Assembly: GCA_964523295.1 (NCBI GenBank)
Contig: CAZGAH010000018.1
Location: 1 to 56,926, forward strand
Origin: CAZGAH01 sp964523295
GTDB lineage: Bacteria; Desulfobacterota; Desulfovibrionia; Desulfovibrionales; Desulfovibrionaceae
Length of the DNA: 56,926 nt
Reading direction: 5' to 3'
Shown here: piece by piece, positions 16,006-23,737 of the stretch
Layout: every line of letters starts with the position of its first letter
Numbering within the stretch: the first letter of the stretch is position 1
Program-made: the position numbers and the translations under genes
The notes under the pieces: model-generated
Seen by the model: only the letters and a program-made list of their open reading frames with translations
Database searches by the model: none
What the model was told of the DNA's origin: nothing

Positions 16006-16776
16006 ATGACAGCGGACACTCCCTTCCGGGTGCGCCTGGAGCGCGTCAGCCTGGCCTTTCAGCTTTCACGGGACAAGGCACGCACCCTTCGCGATCGTCT
16101 GGCGCTGTGGATACGCTGCCTGAGAACCGGGCAACGGCCGCAGCGTTTCACCGCGCTCGATGCTGTTTCATTGACCGTTGGCGACGGCGAAATCGTGGGG
16201 GTGATCGGCCCCAACGGCGGCGGCAAATCGACCCTGTTGCGTACCATTGGCGGGATATACGCACCCGATGCCGGCAGGGTGACGGTGCACGGCAAGACTA
16301 CGCCGCTGTTATCGCTGGGAACCGGCTTCGACAGGGAGCTGAGCGGGCGGAACAACATTCTGCTCAGCGGCATGACCCTGGGCATGAGCCGGCGCGAGGT
16401 GGCCGCGCGTCTGGCGGATATCGTGGCCTTCGCCGGACTGGAAGAGTTTGTCGACGTGCGGCTCAAGTACTATTCGAGCGGCATGACCAGCCGCTTGAGC
16501 TTCGCCATCGCTCTGGCGCTGGAGCCGGACATTCTGCTCGTGGACGAAATATTCAGCGTGGGCGATCTCGCTTTCAAGGACAAGGCCTCCAAGGCCATGC
16601 ACGCGATGCTCGACCGCGCCGGCTGCCGTTTCATTGTCACGCACAATCTGCGCCTGGTTCGCGAGCACTGTACCCGCGCGCTCTATCTGAACAAAGGCAG
16701 AATACGTCTGGACGGATCGCCGGCTGAGGTGGTGGAGTGCTACCGGAGCGAGTGCGCCGCACGATCGGGCCGTTGA
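16006..16776 (+). CDS. ABC exporter ATP-binding protein (Wzt/KpsT-like)
   Basis: 256 residues. Walker A is GPNGGGKST (68-76), the signature is YSSGM (156-160) and Walker B is DILLVDE (175-181); the switch His lies in FIVTHN. The long loop before the Walker A region (TLRDRLALWIRCLRTGQRPQ) is typical of the Wzt/KpsT/TagH subfamily. It ends soon after the ATPase core, so it lacks the C-terminal carbohydrate-recognition domain of long Wzt proteins, pointing to a KpsT-like short form. It is translationally close-coupled to the permease gene. Confidence 0.92.
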   Translation: MTADTPFRVRLERVSLAFQLSRDKARTLRDRLALWIRCLRTGQRPQRFTALDAVSLTVGDGEIVGVIGPNGGGKSTLLRTIGGIYAPDAGRVTVHGKTTPLLSLGTGFDRELSGRNNILLSGMTLGMSRREVAARLADIVAFAGLEEFVDVRLKYYSSGMTSRLSFAIALALEPDILLVDEIFSVGDLAFKDKASKAMHAMLDRAGCRFIVTHNLRLVREHCTRALYLNKGRIRLDGSPAEVVECYRSECAARSGR

Positions 16777-16821
16777 GCCGGGTCGCAGCATGACTGCGTA
16801 CGGCGCTCTCAGCAGACGTGT

Positions 16822-16854
16822 GCACGGCGCCGATGCCTCGCAACGGCGCCGTGC
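16822..16854. terminator. Hairpin between convergent genes
   Basis: Perfect 10-base stem gcacggcgcc / ggcgccgtgc (16822-16831 with 16845-16854) and a 13-base loop. It sits between the plus-strand exporter ATPase (ends 16776) and the minus-strand decarboxylase (ends 16868). No strong T-run on either side. It is likely a bidirectional terminator. Confidence 0.6.
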
Positions 16855-16867
16855 CTGTCAGCTCGCG

Positions 16868-19063
16868 TCAGATTGCCGCCTTGGCCTTGCGCAGCAGCTC
16901 CGGCAGGGTTTCTATGAACAGGTCGACGTAGGTCTTCCCGTCCTGGGCCACGTCCAGGCAAAAGGGATTCATGCAGGTTGTGCGGAAGACCAGGACGGCA
17001 TTATCGCGCCCGGAGACACCGGCTTTTTCCGCTTCGCGCAGGCTGGATAGCGACACCAGGTTTTCCGGATCGATGCCCAGCCGGGCGATCAGCTTCCGGA
17101 CGACGTCGGGACTGTAGGTCTCGTAGCTGAACTCCGTATGCGAGACGATGAAATTGCGCGTCTGCACGGGCAATTGCGGTGCGATTGCCAGCTCGGCGTA
17201 CAGGGCCTTGCCGAACCGGTTCATGACGTCGAGCCGGGCGTTGCCTTTGATGTTGAAGAGATAATCGACGATGTTGGTATCCGGCAGCACCAGGGGTTCG
17301 ACGATGAATTCGTCCTGAACCGTCCTGGCCAGGTCGCGCAAGCGGTCATGGAGTATACGCGCGACGTGCAGCGTGCGACCGAGCAGCTTGCCGTAGCCGT
17401 TTTCGTCCGGGGTGACGGAGCGGTGCGAGAGGTAAACTGCGGCCGCCGCGGCGCCGGGCTTTGAGCCTTCAAGGATGTATTTGCCGATATAAAATTCTCC
17501 AGGAGCCTTGGCGGTTCCGTCGCCGAGTGCGTAGGGTGCGTCCTGGGCCAGAAGGTCCTTGATGCGGCCGTCGCGAAAGACGATGGCGCCGGCGGGGTAG
17601 GGCACGTAGCCGAGCTTGTGCGGGTCGATGGTCGCCGAGTCGTACGAACCCATGGCCTTGAAGCTGTCGTATACGTCCTTGTCAGGCCAGCCGGAGTACT
17701 CCTTCTGCATCTCGTCGAGCGGTCGCAATGAGCCGTCCTTGCGGCGGAAACAGGCGGAGAGATAGCCGCCGTAGGCTGCGTCGCAGTGAAGGAAGAAGCT
17801 CATCCCCCGCTTTTCCATGGCCTGGCGCATGGCCAGGAGCCCGTGCAGGGAATCGACCATGCCCTCCTCGGTGGTCCCGCACACGGCCACGCCCATGACC
17901 ACGGGCCGTTTTTCCTTGAGCGCCTGGTCGAGCAACTTCTGGAGCGCGGCGAGGTCCATACGATAGTGTTCGTCCACGGGAACCTGCAGGCACTGCGCAG
18001 AACCCAGACCGAGCACGCCGGGGCCCTTGACCCAGGAGTAATGCTTGGTTTGCGGAACGAACATGGTGGGCGTCTCGAGCGGATCGTTCTGCCGGGCGAG
18101 TCTGCCGAAAAAGGCATGATCGCCGAGCGAGAGGATATCGTTGGCGTTGATGGCTGCGACGGCCTGGTCCTGCGCGATCTGCGGATCCGTTCCGGCATCC
18201 CGGATGTAGCGCTTCAGAAGCTCGTCCTTGAGGTTCAGGGCCTTTTCCGGCGACAGGTTGACCAGTTCCCAGGCGGAGCAGGCCTCCAGGGCCTTGCCGT
18301 TGCCGGCGTCGAGGCCGGTGACGCCGAGATCTTTGGCCGCATGGCGCAGGGCGACAGGGAGAAACTTGAGCGCTTTCGCAGCCCAGATGGCCTCGATGTT
18401 GGCCAGGGTGCCTCCCGAGGTGATGTGTCCCCACGTCGCGCAGAGTTCTTCCGGTCTGGTCGCCATACCTATCATACGCGCCAGCTCGCGGGCGACCTGC
18501 ACCTCGAGCAGCGTGGTCACCGGCGAGGCCTCCCAGGAGACATTGTTGGGATTGTAGAGCATGGCGGCGATATAGCCGATCACGCCGGGTAACAGCACGT
18601 CCGCGGTCATGTGGCCGATGTAGCGGGGCGAGAAAAAGGGAATATCCTGTTTGAGATGCCCGAGCAGGGCGAACAGATCGTCCTCCATGCGTTGGAGTGA
18701 CTCCCGGTATGCCGGTGTGCTGCGTTCGAGGGCATCGATCGATTGCCTGTCCTCAGGGTGGAAGTTGCGCCTCCAGAAGACATGATCCCGGAACACGCGC
18801 AGCAGAACCGTTTCGACAACATCGGCATTTTCACCCTTCGGCCCGAGAAACAGAGCCTCCGGACAGGCCGGCGTCTCGGAACCCGGCGCGGACAGCAGGG
18901 CGCGTACGGTGGGATTCCGGGTATCGATATCGCAGGTTCCCCCTGCGGCCAGAGCCAGTTCTTCGGCAGTCAGAAGCGGAAAGAGGCCGGGCTGGAGCAG
19001 CAACGTGGCGGCGCCGGCGCCGCAGGCCTTGAGCAGAGTACGCCGTGAGATGGTGCCAGACAT
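16868..19063 (-). CDS. Tat-exported PLP-dependent decarboxylase (group II)
   Basis: 731 residues. The N-terminus MSGTISRRTLLKACGAG fits the twin-arginine consensus (S-R-R-x-L-L-K), followed by a hydrophobic stretch to about residue 40, so export to the periplasm is predicted. The body is a group II (glutamate/tyrosine/histidine type) aminotransferase-fold decarboxylase, with HCDAAYGGYLSACFRRKDGS and the PLP-lysine segment TIDPHKLGYVPYPAGA (Lys483). Export of folded, cofactor-loaded enzyme by Tat makes sense chemically but is rare for this family, which is normally cytoplasmic. AAGGAGG precedes the ATG. The gene stands alone and convergent to the polysaccharide exporter. The substrate amino acid is not determinable from sequence. 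Confidence 0.88.
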   Translation of the reverse strand: MSGTISRRTLLKACGAGAATLLLQPGLFPLLTAEELALAAGGTCDIDTRNPTVRALLSAPGSETPACPEALFLGPKGENADVVETVLLRVFRDHVFWRRNFHPEDRQSIDALERSTPAYRESLQRMEDDLFALLGHLKQDIPFFSPRYIGHMTADVLLPGVIGYIAAMLYNPNNVSWEASPVTTLLEVQVARELARMIGMATRPEELCATWGHITSGGTLANIEAIWAAKALKFLPVALRHAAKDLGVTGLDAGNGKALEACSAWELVNLSPEKALNLKDELLKRYIRDAGTDPQIAQDQAVAAINANDILSLGDHAFFGRLARQNDPLETPTMFVPQTKHYSWVKGPGVLGLGSAQCLQVPVDEHYRMDLAALQKLLDQALKEKRPVVMGVAVCGTTEEGMVDSLHGLLAMRQAMEKRGMSFFLHCDAAYGGYLSACFRRKDGSLRPLDEMQKEYSGWPDKDVYDSFKAMGSYDSATIDPHKLGYVPYPAGAIVFRDGRIKDLLAQDAPYALGDGTAKAPGEFYIGKYILEGSKPGAAAAAVYLSHRSVTPDENGYGKLLGRTLHVARILHDRLRDLARTVQDEFIVEPLVLPDTNIVDYLFNIKGNARLDVMNRFGKALYAELAIAPQLPVQTRNFIVSHTEFSYETYSPDVVRKLIARLGIDPENLVSLSSLREAEKAGVSGRDNAVLVFRTTCMNPFCLDVAQDGKTYVDLFIETLPELLRKAKAAI

Positions 19064-19381
19064 AATGCCTCCTTGCTGGGCGCGCAGGGGGGGGCAGCAC
19101 TGCGCTGGTAGGGAATTGAACGAACGGCCTTACGGGAAGCCATACCTGCGCTGCCAGTGCTTGTCGAGCCGCGGGCGGGATACTTGCCGGTCGATCGGAA
19201 CCTCCGGGCTGTTCCCCCGAAGGCGCGTTGAGCACGCTTCACCACCAGGCCGGGATGACTCTGTCGGAATACCCTCGAATCTTGAGTTGCACGCGGCAGA
19301 GCAACTGGTATAGCCTCGAACAGGTCAGGTACGGATGAGTTCGTGCCTGGAGAAATGAAAATGGCCCTTGGGGGTTGATCC
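19064..19381. other. Divergent intergenic region
   Basis: 318 bases between the divergent decarboxylase and MntA genes. It holds the decarboxylase ribosome binding site next to 19063. I see no repeat, hairpin or clear promoter. Confidence 0.4.
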
Positions 19382-19672
19382 ATGAACAGGCAACGCGTCC
19401 TTGAACTGCTGAGTCGCAGCAAGCCAGAGTTGCAGGCCCGTTTCGGTGTGATCCGGCTGGCCTTGTTCGGCTCGATCGCCCGCGACACCGGGGGCAGCGG
19501 AAGCGATGTCGACGTGCTGGTGGACTTCGACGGCCCTGCCACCTCCAAGCGGTATTTCGGCGTACAGTTTTACCTGGAAGACCTGCTCGGCTGCCCGGTC
19601 GATCTGGTTACCGAAAAGGCTTTGCGACCGGAATTGCGCCCCGGCATCGAACAGGAGCGGATCAATGTCTGA
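19382..19672 (+). CDS. mntA: MntA-type nucleotidyltransferase antitoxin
   Basis: 96 residues, the usual length of minimal nucleotidyltransferases. The catalytic pattern GSxxR...SDxDxxV is intact: FGSIARDTGGSGSDVDVLVDF (about residues 31-50), with the two Asp ligands in SDVDV. In MntA/HepT systems the antitoxin adenylylates the HepT RNase and blocks it. GGGGG lies just before the ATG. The toxin reading frame begins 8 bases before the end of this gene, the standard overlap for the pair. Confidence 0.88.
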   Translation: MNRQRVLELLSRSKPELQARFGVIRLALFGSIARDTGGSGSDVDVLVDFDGPATSKRYFGVQFYLEDLLGCPVDLVTEKALRPELRPGIEQERINV

Positions 19673-19925
19673 TGCCCGCCAGCGCGAATGGCGTTTCTAC
19701 CTCGATGACATGATCGATTTCGCCGGAAAGGTGCTCGCCTACACCCATGGACTCGATCAGAGCGGTTTCATGGCCAGCCGGATGGCGTACGACGCTACTC
19801 TGCGCAATCTGGAATTGATCGGCGAAATCGAGCGTCCTGCCCGTACGTTTTGAACTCCCCTGGCGGATGATCGTAGCCCCCCGCCACTCTCTTCTACGCG
19901 GCTGCCTCGGCATCGACGAGGACAG
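19665..19925 (+). pseudogene. HepT-like toxin, frameshifted and catalytically degraded
   Basis: The frame from ATG 19665 encodes about 50 good HepT residues (DDMIDFAGKVLAYTHGLDQS ... LRNLELIGEIE) and then stops at 19853. A +1 shift near 19845 restores the rest of the family sequence: RFELPWRMIVAPRHSLLRGC and LGIDEDSIW, which aligns with the HepT end (EIPW..I...RN.LIHGY.GID...W). The RNase motif R-X4-H-X-Y reads R-HSLL-R-G-C here, so His became Arg and Tyr became Cys; both fit single A-to-G changes (CAC to CGC, TAC to TGC). The toxin is therefore doubly inactive while the antitoxin is intact. Downstream the shifted frame degenerates into an AT-rich spacer. Confidence 0.75.
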
Positions 19926-20020
19926 TATCTGGAGATATGGAGCATTTCCTGCTTTTCAGACGGCATTTTTCTTGCTAAAAGTCATTTTTTGTGTTTTTTT
20001 TTCAAAAAACGGCAGGAAAA

Positions 20021-21379
20021 ATGATGATTGTTGAATTTGCCATTACCAATTTTCGCTCCATCGCCGGAGAACAGGTGCTGAGTCTGGTTTGTGACTCCGG
20101 GGGTAAGGCGGATATCGCTCGTTGCGCCGGGATCGACGACGGCTCGGGACTTATGTTGGCACGCTCGGCCGCGCTCTACGGGGCGAACGCCTCGGGCAAG
20201 AGCAACGTGTTGCGCGCCTTGATGGCCTTGCAGTCCATGGTGCTCTTTTCCAGGGACATGAAAATGGACGAGGCGATCCCTGACTACGATCCATTCGCCC
20301 TGGATCAGCAGTGGGAAAAGGTTCCGACCCGGTTTTCGCTCGAATTCGTCGCCAACGATTTGTACGAGACGTCCCGGCTCCATCGCTACCGCCTGACCCT
20401 CGCTTACGATGCAACAGCTATAAGGGAGGAGACCCTCCTCGTGTACCGCACCAGGCGACCGACAATGATCTATTCCCGGATCTTTGGAAAATCAGTCACC
20501 TGGGGTGCCTACCTGACAGGAAGCAAACAGGGCATCGAGCGCCTGCTCCTGGACAATCAGATGCTGCTCTCTGTGGCCGCCAACACCAGAGACCATCCGC
20601 TCAGCGTCATCTATCACTATTTCAAGACGAAAATTATATCGCCAGTCAGCGCATTGGCGATGTCGGGAACTCCTTCCACAAGGAGTGTTGCCCTGAATCA
20701 TTTGCGTGGAGAAGGTGCCGAGTCATTTATCAGTGCAGTTGGTGATATGCTCAAGGCCATTGATACGGGCATTCAAGGAATTCGAATCAAAGAACAAAAA
20801 AATATTCCAAATATAAAGTTTTTTGATCAATTTCCAGATGAAGTAAAAAAAGTAGCTGTCGACATTTTAAAACATCGACCATTTGCTATGCATAATCGGT
20901 ACGATGGCGAAACCGTCGTTGGCCAGGAAGAATTTCCGATGGCCAACGAATCATCAGGAACAAAGGCCTTTTTCGAGATTGCGCCAGTGTTCGTCGAGGC
21001 GCTACGCGACGGCAACATCGTGCTTCTCGACGAACTCGGCAATGCCCTGCATCCTGATATCACCCGCTACATTGTCACCTTGTTTCATAACCCGGACATC
21101 AACAGGAACAACGCGCAGCTGTTGTTTTCGTCGCACGACGTATCGCTGCTGACACCGGAATTATTTCGCCGCGACCAGCTCTGGTTCACGCAAAAGAATA
21201 CCCGGGGGGTAACGCAGCTTTACAGCCTGCTCGAGTTCAAAAAAAGCGAGGTGCGCAAGGATACCGACTTTGGCACCTGGTACCTGCAGGGGCGTTTCGG
21301 CGCGTTGCCCGTCATCGATCGGGCCGGAATGGAAGCCGCGCTGCGCGGGGAGGCAACGGACGATGCCCGCAAAGCGTAA
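20021..21379 (+). CDS. AAA ATPase (AAA15/RloA-like), likely phage-defence ATPase
   Basis: About 452 residues. ATG 20021 or 20024 (MIVEFAITNFRSI) is preceded by AGGA; the frame upstream is not needed. The start has the SMC/OLD-like fold EFAITNFRSIAGEQVLSL. Walker A is ALYGANASGKSN (about 51-62), Walker B is GNIVLLDELGNALHP (about 330-345) and the His switch is LLFSSHDVSLL (about 367-377). This arrangement is that of ATPases paired with TOPRIM-like nucleases (RloA/AbiLi, AriA of PARIS). The next gene overlaps by 17 bases and is RloB-like, so the two probably form one defence system. The adjacent MntA/HepT remnant supports a defence island. Codons are less GC-rich around 20.7-20.9 kb. Confidence 0.85.
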   Translation: MMIVEFAITNFRSIAGEQVLSLVCDSGGKADIARCAGIDDGSGLMLARSAALYGANASGKSNVLRALMALQSMVLFSRDMKMDEAIPDYDPFALDQQWEKVPTRFSLEFVANDLYETSRLHRYRLTLAYDATAIREETLLVYRTRRPTMIYSRIFGKSVTWGAYLTGSKQGIERLLLDNQMLLSVAANTRDHPLSVIYHYFKTKIISPVSALAMSGTPSTRSVALNHLRGEGAESFISAVGDMLKAIDTGIQGIRIKEQKNIPNIKFFDQFPDEVKKVAVDILKHRPFAMHNRYDGETVVGQEEFPMANESSGTKAFFEIAPVFVEALRDGNIVLLDELGNALHPDITRYIVTLFHNPDINRNNAQLLFSSHDVSLLTPELFRRDQLWFTQKNTRGVTQLYSLLEFKKSEVRKDTDFGTWYLQGRFGALPVIDRAGMEAALRGEATDDARKA

Positions 21380-21977
21380 GAAGGACACCCGATCCGTCAA
21401 CAAAGCGGTGTTCATTTTCTGCGAAGGGAAAAAGACGGAGCCGAATTATTTCAAGTCGCTGATCGCCGACCTGCGTTTGCCGCCCAACCTGATTCGGGTG
21501 GAAGTCGTGGACAGCGTCCATACCGATCTGTGCAGCCTTGTGAATGATGCAAAAGATCACCGAAAACAACAGAAAAGCCTCCCCAATGATGAATATTGGA
21601 TCGTTGTCGACAAGGATGGCTACACGGAACATGCCCGTGGTTTTGACGCAGCGAGGGGGAGCAATATCTCCATAGCGTTTTCCAGCATCTGTTTTGAGTA
21701 CTGGCTGTTGCTCCATTACAAGTATACTTCTGCTGCGGCCACTGACTGTGCAGCCATGATGAGAGAACTTAAACGTCATTTTCCCGCGTATGCCAAGGGC
21801 GATGTCTCTACGTATGCAAAGTCGCGAGCGGGGCTCGACGACGCGATACGCCGCGCTCAACGTTTGCGCGCCGATTATGCCGTACGCGGAGACTGCGACC
21901 GGCCCTGGGAATGCAATCCCTATACGAACGTGGATGAGCTGGTGGAGTGTCTGCGCGGGCATGTCAGCACGCTGTGA
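21363..21977 (+). CDS. RloB-like TOPRIM-type protein (AbiLii-like)
   Basis: 204 residues. ATG 21363 is preceded by GGGGAGG and overlaps the ATPase gene. Family marks: VFIFCEGKKTEPNYF with Glu21, EYWIVVDKDGY with Asp83 and Asp85 (the TOPRIM-like E...DxD metal set), and the RloB block SICFEYWLLLHYKY. RloB/AbiLii proteins work with an AAA ATPase in abortive-infection systems; the biochemical target is not settled to my knowledge. Overlap with the upstream ATPase indicates coupled translation of both partners. Confidence 0.85.
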   Translation: MPAKRKKDTRSVNKAVFIFCEGKKTEPNYFKSLIADLRLPPNLIRVEVVDSVHTDLCSLVNDAKDHRKQQKSLPNDEYWIVVDKDGYTEHARGFDAARGSNISIAFSSICFEYWLLLHYKYTSAAATDCAAMMRELKRHFPAYAKGDVSTYAKSRAGLDDAIRRAQRLRADYAVRGDCDRPWECNPYTNVDELVECLRGHVSTL

Positions 21978-22154
21978 TCGGTGTCCGGAGAGCAGGCGGA
22001 TGCCGTGGTGCTGCTCAGGCGATTAAGCGGTCATGGCCCTGAGTTTTGTTTGGACAAACGGGAAAAAAGCACGTATTGGTCCGGGCCGGAAGGCATGGGG
22101 AGGGATCGGCAACACCGCCTGATCGAAGACTATTGTCCCTGCCAGAGGATTGAG

Positions 22155-22694
22155 ATGGCTCTTTACGCGTTGTTGCTGGAAAAAAAGAAACTTTTGACCG
22201 AAAAGTGGCTTGAGGCGATTTACCGCACCTATCCCCTCGATACGGTAGGTTTTTTGCGGCGGCAAAAGGATCAGTTCAACAATCCGGTCGGGCATCTGAC
22301 GACCCAGGCCGTGACCTCGCTGGTCGAACAGTTATTGAGTCCGGAGCTTGATCCGGAGCGTATCGCCGTACCAATAGATGATATCGTCCGTATCCGCGCT
22401 GTGCAGAGTTTCAAGCCCTCGGGCGGGGTCGGGATTTTTTTTCTTTTCAAGGCGCTCGTACGCGAAGTGCTTGAGCCATCGCTGCGGGATGTCGCTATCT
22501 GTAAGGAATTGTTGCAATTTGAAACGAAGGTTGATAGCGTCGCTCTGCTCGCCTTCGATATCCACTCCCGCTGTCGGGAGCAGTTGTTCGAGATGCGGGT
22601 CAATGAAGTGAAGAACAGTCAATTCAAGCTCTTGCAGCGAGCGAGAATGATTGTCGGCGTACCGGCAGAGGACTTGGATCCCCCAAAATGGTAA
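22155..22694 (+). CDS. RsbRD_N-like sensor-domain protein upstream of dsrMKJOP
   Basis: 179 residues from ATG 22155 with AGAGGA upstream. All-helical sequence beginning MALYALLLEKKKLLTEKWLE and continuing IYRTYPLDTVGFLRRQKDQF, PVGHLT and a series of amphipathic helices. This matches the N-terminal sensing domain of RsbR/RsbT co-antagonist proteins, here without a STAS domain. It ends 29 bases before dsrM. From memory, genes of this type precede dsrMKJOP in several Desulfovibrio genomes, so a regulatory or assembly role for the complex is plausible but inferred. A short inverted repeat gtttg-ga-caaac (22048-22059) lies in the upstream region. Confidence 0.75.
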   Translation: MALYALLLEKKKLLTEKWLEAIYRTYPLDTVGFLRRQKDQFNNPVGHLTTQAVTSLVEQLLSPELDPERIAVPIDDIVRIRAVQSFKPSGGVGIFFLFKALVREVLEPSLRDVAICKELLQFETKVDSVALLAFDIHSRCREQLFEMRVNEVKNSQFKLLQRARMIVGVPAEDLDPPKW

Positions 22695-22723
22695 AGTTCT
22701 AACAGGAAGCGAGGTGACGGTAC

Positions 22724-23734
22724 ATGGCAGTATTCATTCCCCTGCTGGTCGTCCTTGCGCTCGGTGCAGCTGCCTATTTCGGCGCGCAGGCCGGCCTCCA
22801 ATTCCTCCTGGGGATAGTCATCCCCTACGTGGCTGTGGCAGTTTTTCTTTTAGGGTTCATTTACAAAATTCTGAACTGGGCCAAAACGCCCGTACCCTTC
22901 AGCATCGCGACCACGGGTGGTCAGCAGAAGAGCCTGGATTGGATCAAGTCCAGCCCCATCGACAACCCCCCGAACAAAGGGTGGACGGTTGTCCGGATGC
23001 TGTTCGAAGTGCTGCTGTTCCGTTCGCTGTTCAGGAACACCGCGCTCAAGCTGCACGATGGTCCGCGCGTGACGTACAACTCGGCGAAGTGGCTCTGGCT
23101 TTTTGCGTTGCTCTTCCATTATGCCTTTCTCACGGTGTTCATCCGGCATTTCCGTTTGTTCCTCGAGCCGGTGCCGCTGTGCATCCAGGGGCTGGAATTT
23201 CTCGACGGAATATTCCAGGTAGGCGTTCCCAGGCTGTATCAGACCGACATCATTCTGCCTGCTGCGGTTCTCTTTTTGTTGCTCCGGCGTTTGTTCGTGG
23301 ACAAAGTCCGCTACATTTCGCTTGCCGCCGACTACTTCCCGCTGTTTCTGATTCTTGCCATAGCGCTTTCGGGGATATGGATGCGCTATTTCGGCAAGAC
23401 GGACATTACGGCAGTCAAGACCCTGACCATGGGTCTGATGTCGCTGAAGCCCACGATTCCGGATGGCATCGGCTACATTTTCTATATGCACATGCTCTTC
23501 GTCAGCGTGCTGCTGCTGTATTTCCCCTTCAGCAAGCTCATGCATCTGGGCGGTGTCTTTTTGAGTCCCACGCGCAATCTGCCCAACAACCCGCGCGCGG
23601 TGCATCATGACAATCCGTGGAATCCGCCCAAGAAGTTCCACACCTACGCGGCGTATGAGGATGATTTCAGGGAACACATGGTCGAGGTCGGTCTCCCTGT
23701 CGACAAGACGCTGGAAGAAGCTGAAAAGGAGTAG
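22724..23734 (+). CDS. dsrM: Sulfite reductase-associated membrane cytochrome b subunit DsrM
   Basis: 336 residues, integral membrane. An N-terminal helix pair (residues 5-50) is followed by a nitrate reductase gamma-type (NarI-like) heme b domain with helices around WLWLFALLFHYAFLTVFIRH, IILPAAVLFLLLRRLF, YFPLFLILAIALSGIW and IFYMHMLFVSVLLLYF. His residues in these helices are candidate heme ligands. DsrM takes electrons from menaquinol in the DsrMKJOP complex of sulfate reducers. It heads the five-gene operon, with dsrK starting four bases after its stop codon. Confidence 0.95.
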   Translation: MAVFIPLLVVLALGAAAYFGAQAGLQFLLGIVIPYVAVAVFLLGFIYKILNWAKTPVPFSIATTGGQQKSLDWIKSSPIDNPPNKGWTVVRMLFEVLLFRSLFRNTALKLHDGPRVTYNSAKWLWLFALLFHYAFLTVFIRHFRLFLEPVPLCIQGLEFLDGIFQVGVPRLYQTDIILPAAVLFLLLRRLFVDKVRYISLAADYFPLFLILAIALSGIWMRYFGKTDITAVKTLTMGLMSLKPTIPDGIGYIFYMHMLFVSVLLLYFPFSKLMHLGGVFLSPTRNLPNNPRAVHHDNPWNPPKKFHTYAAYEDDFREHMVEVGLPVDKTLEEAEKE

Positions 23735-23737
23735 TCC

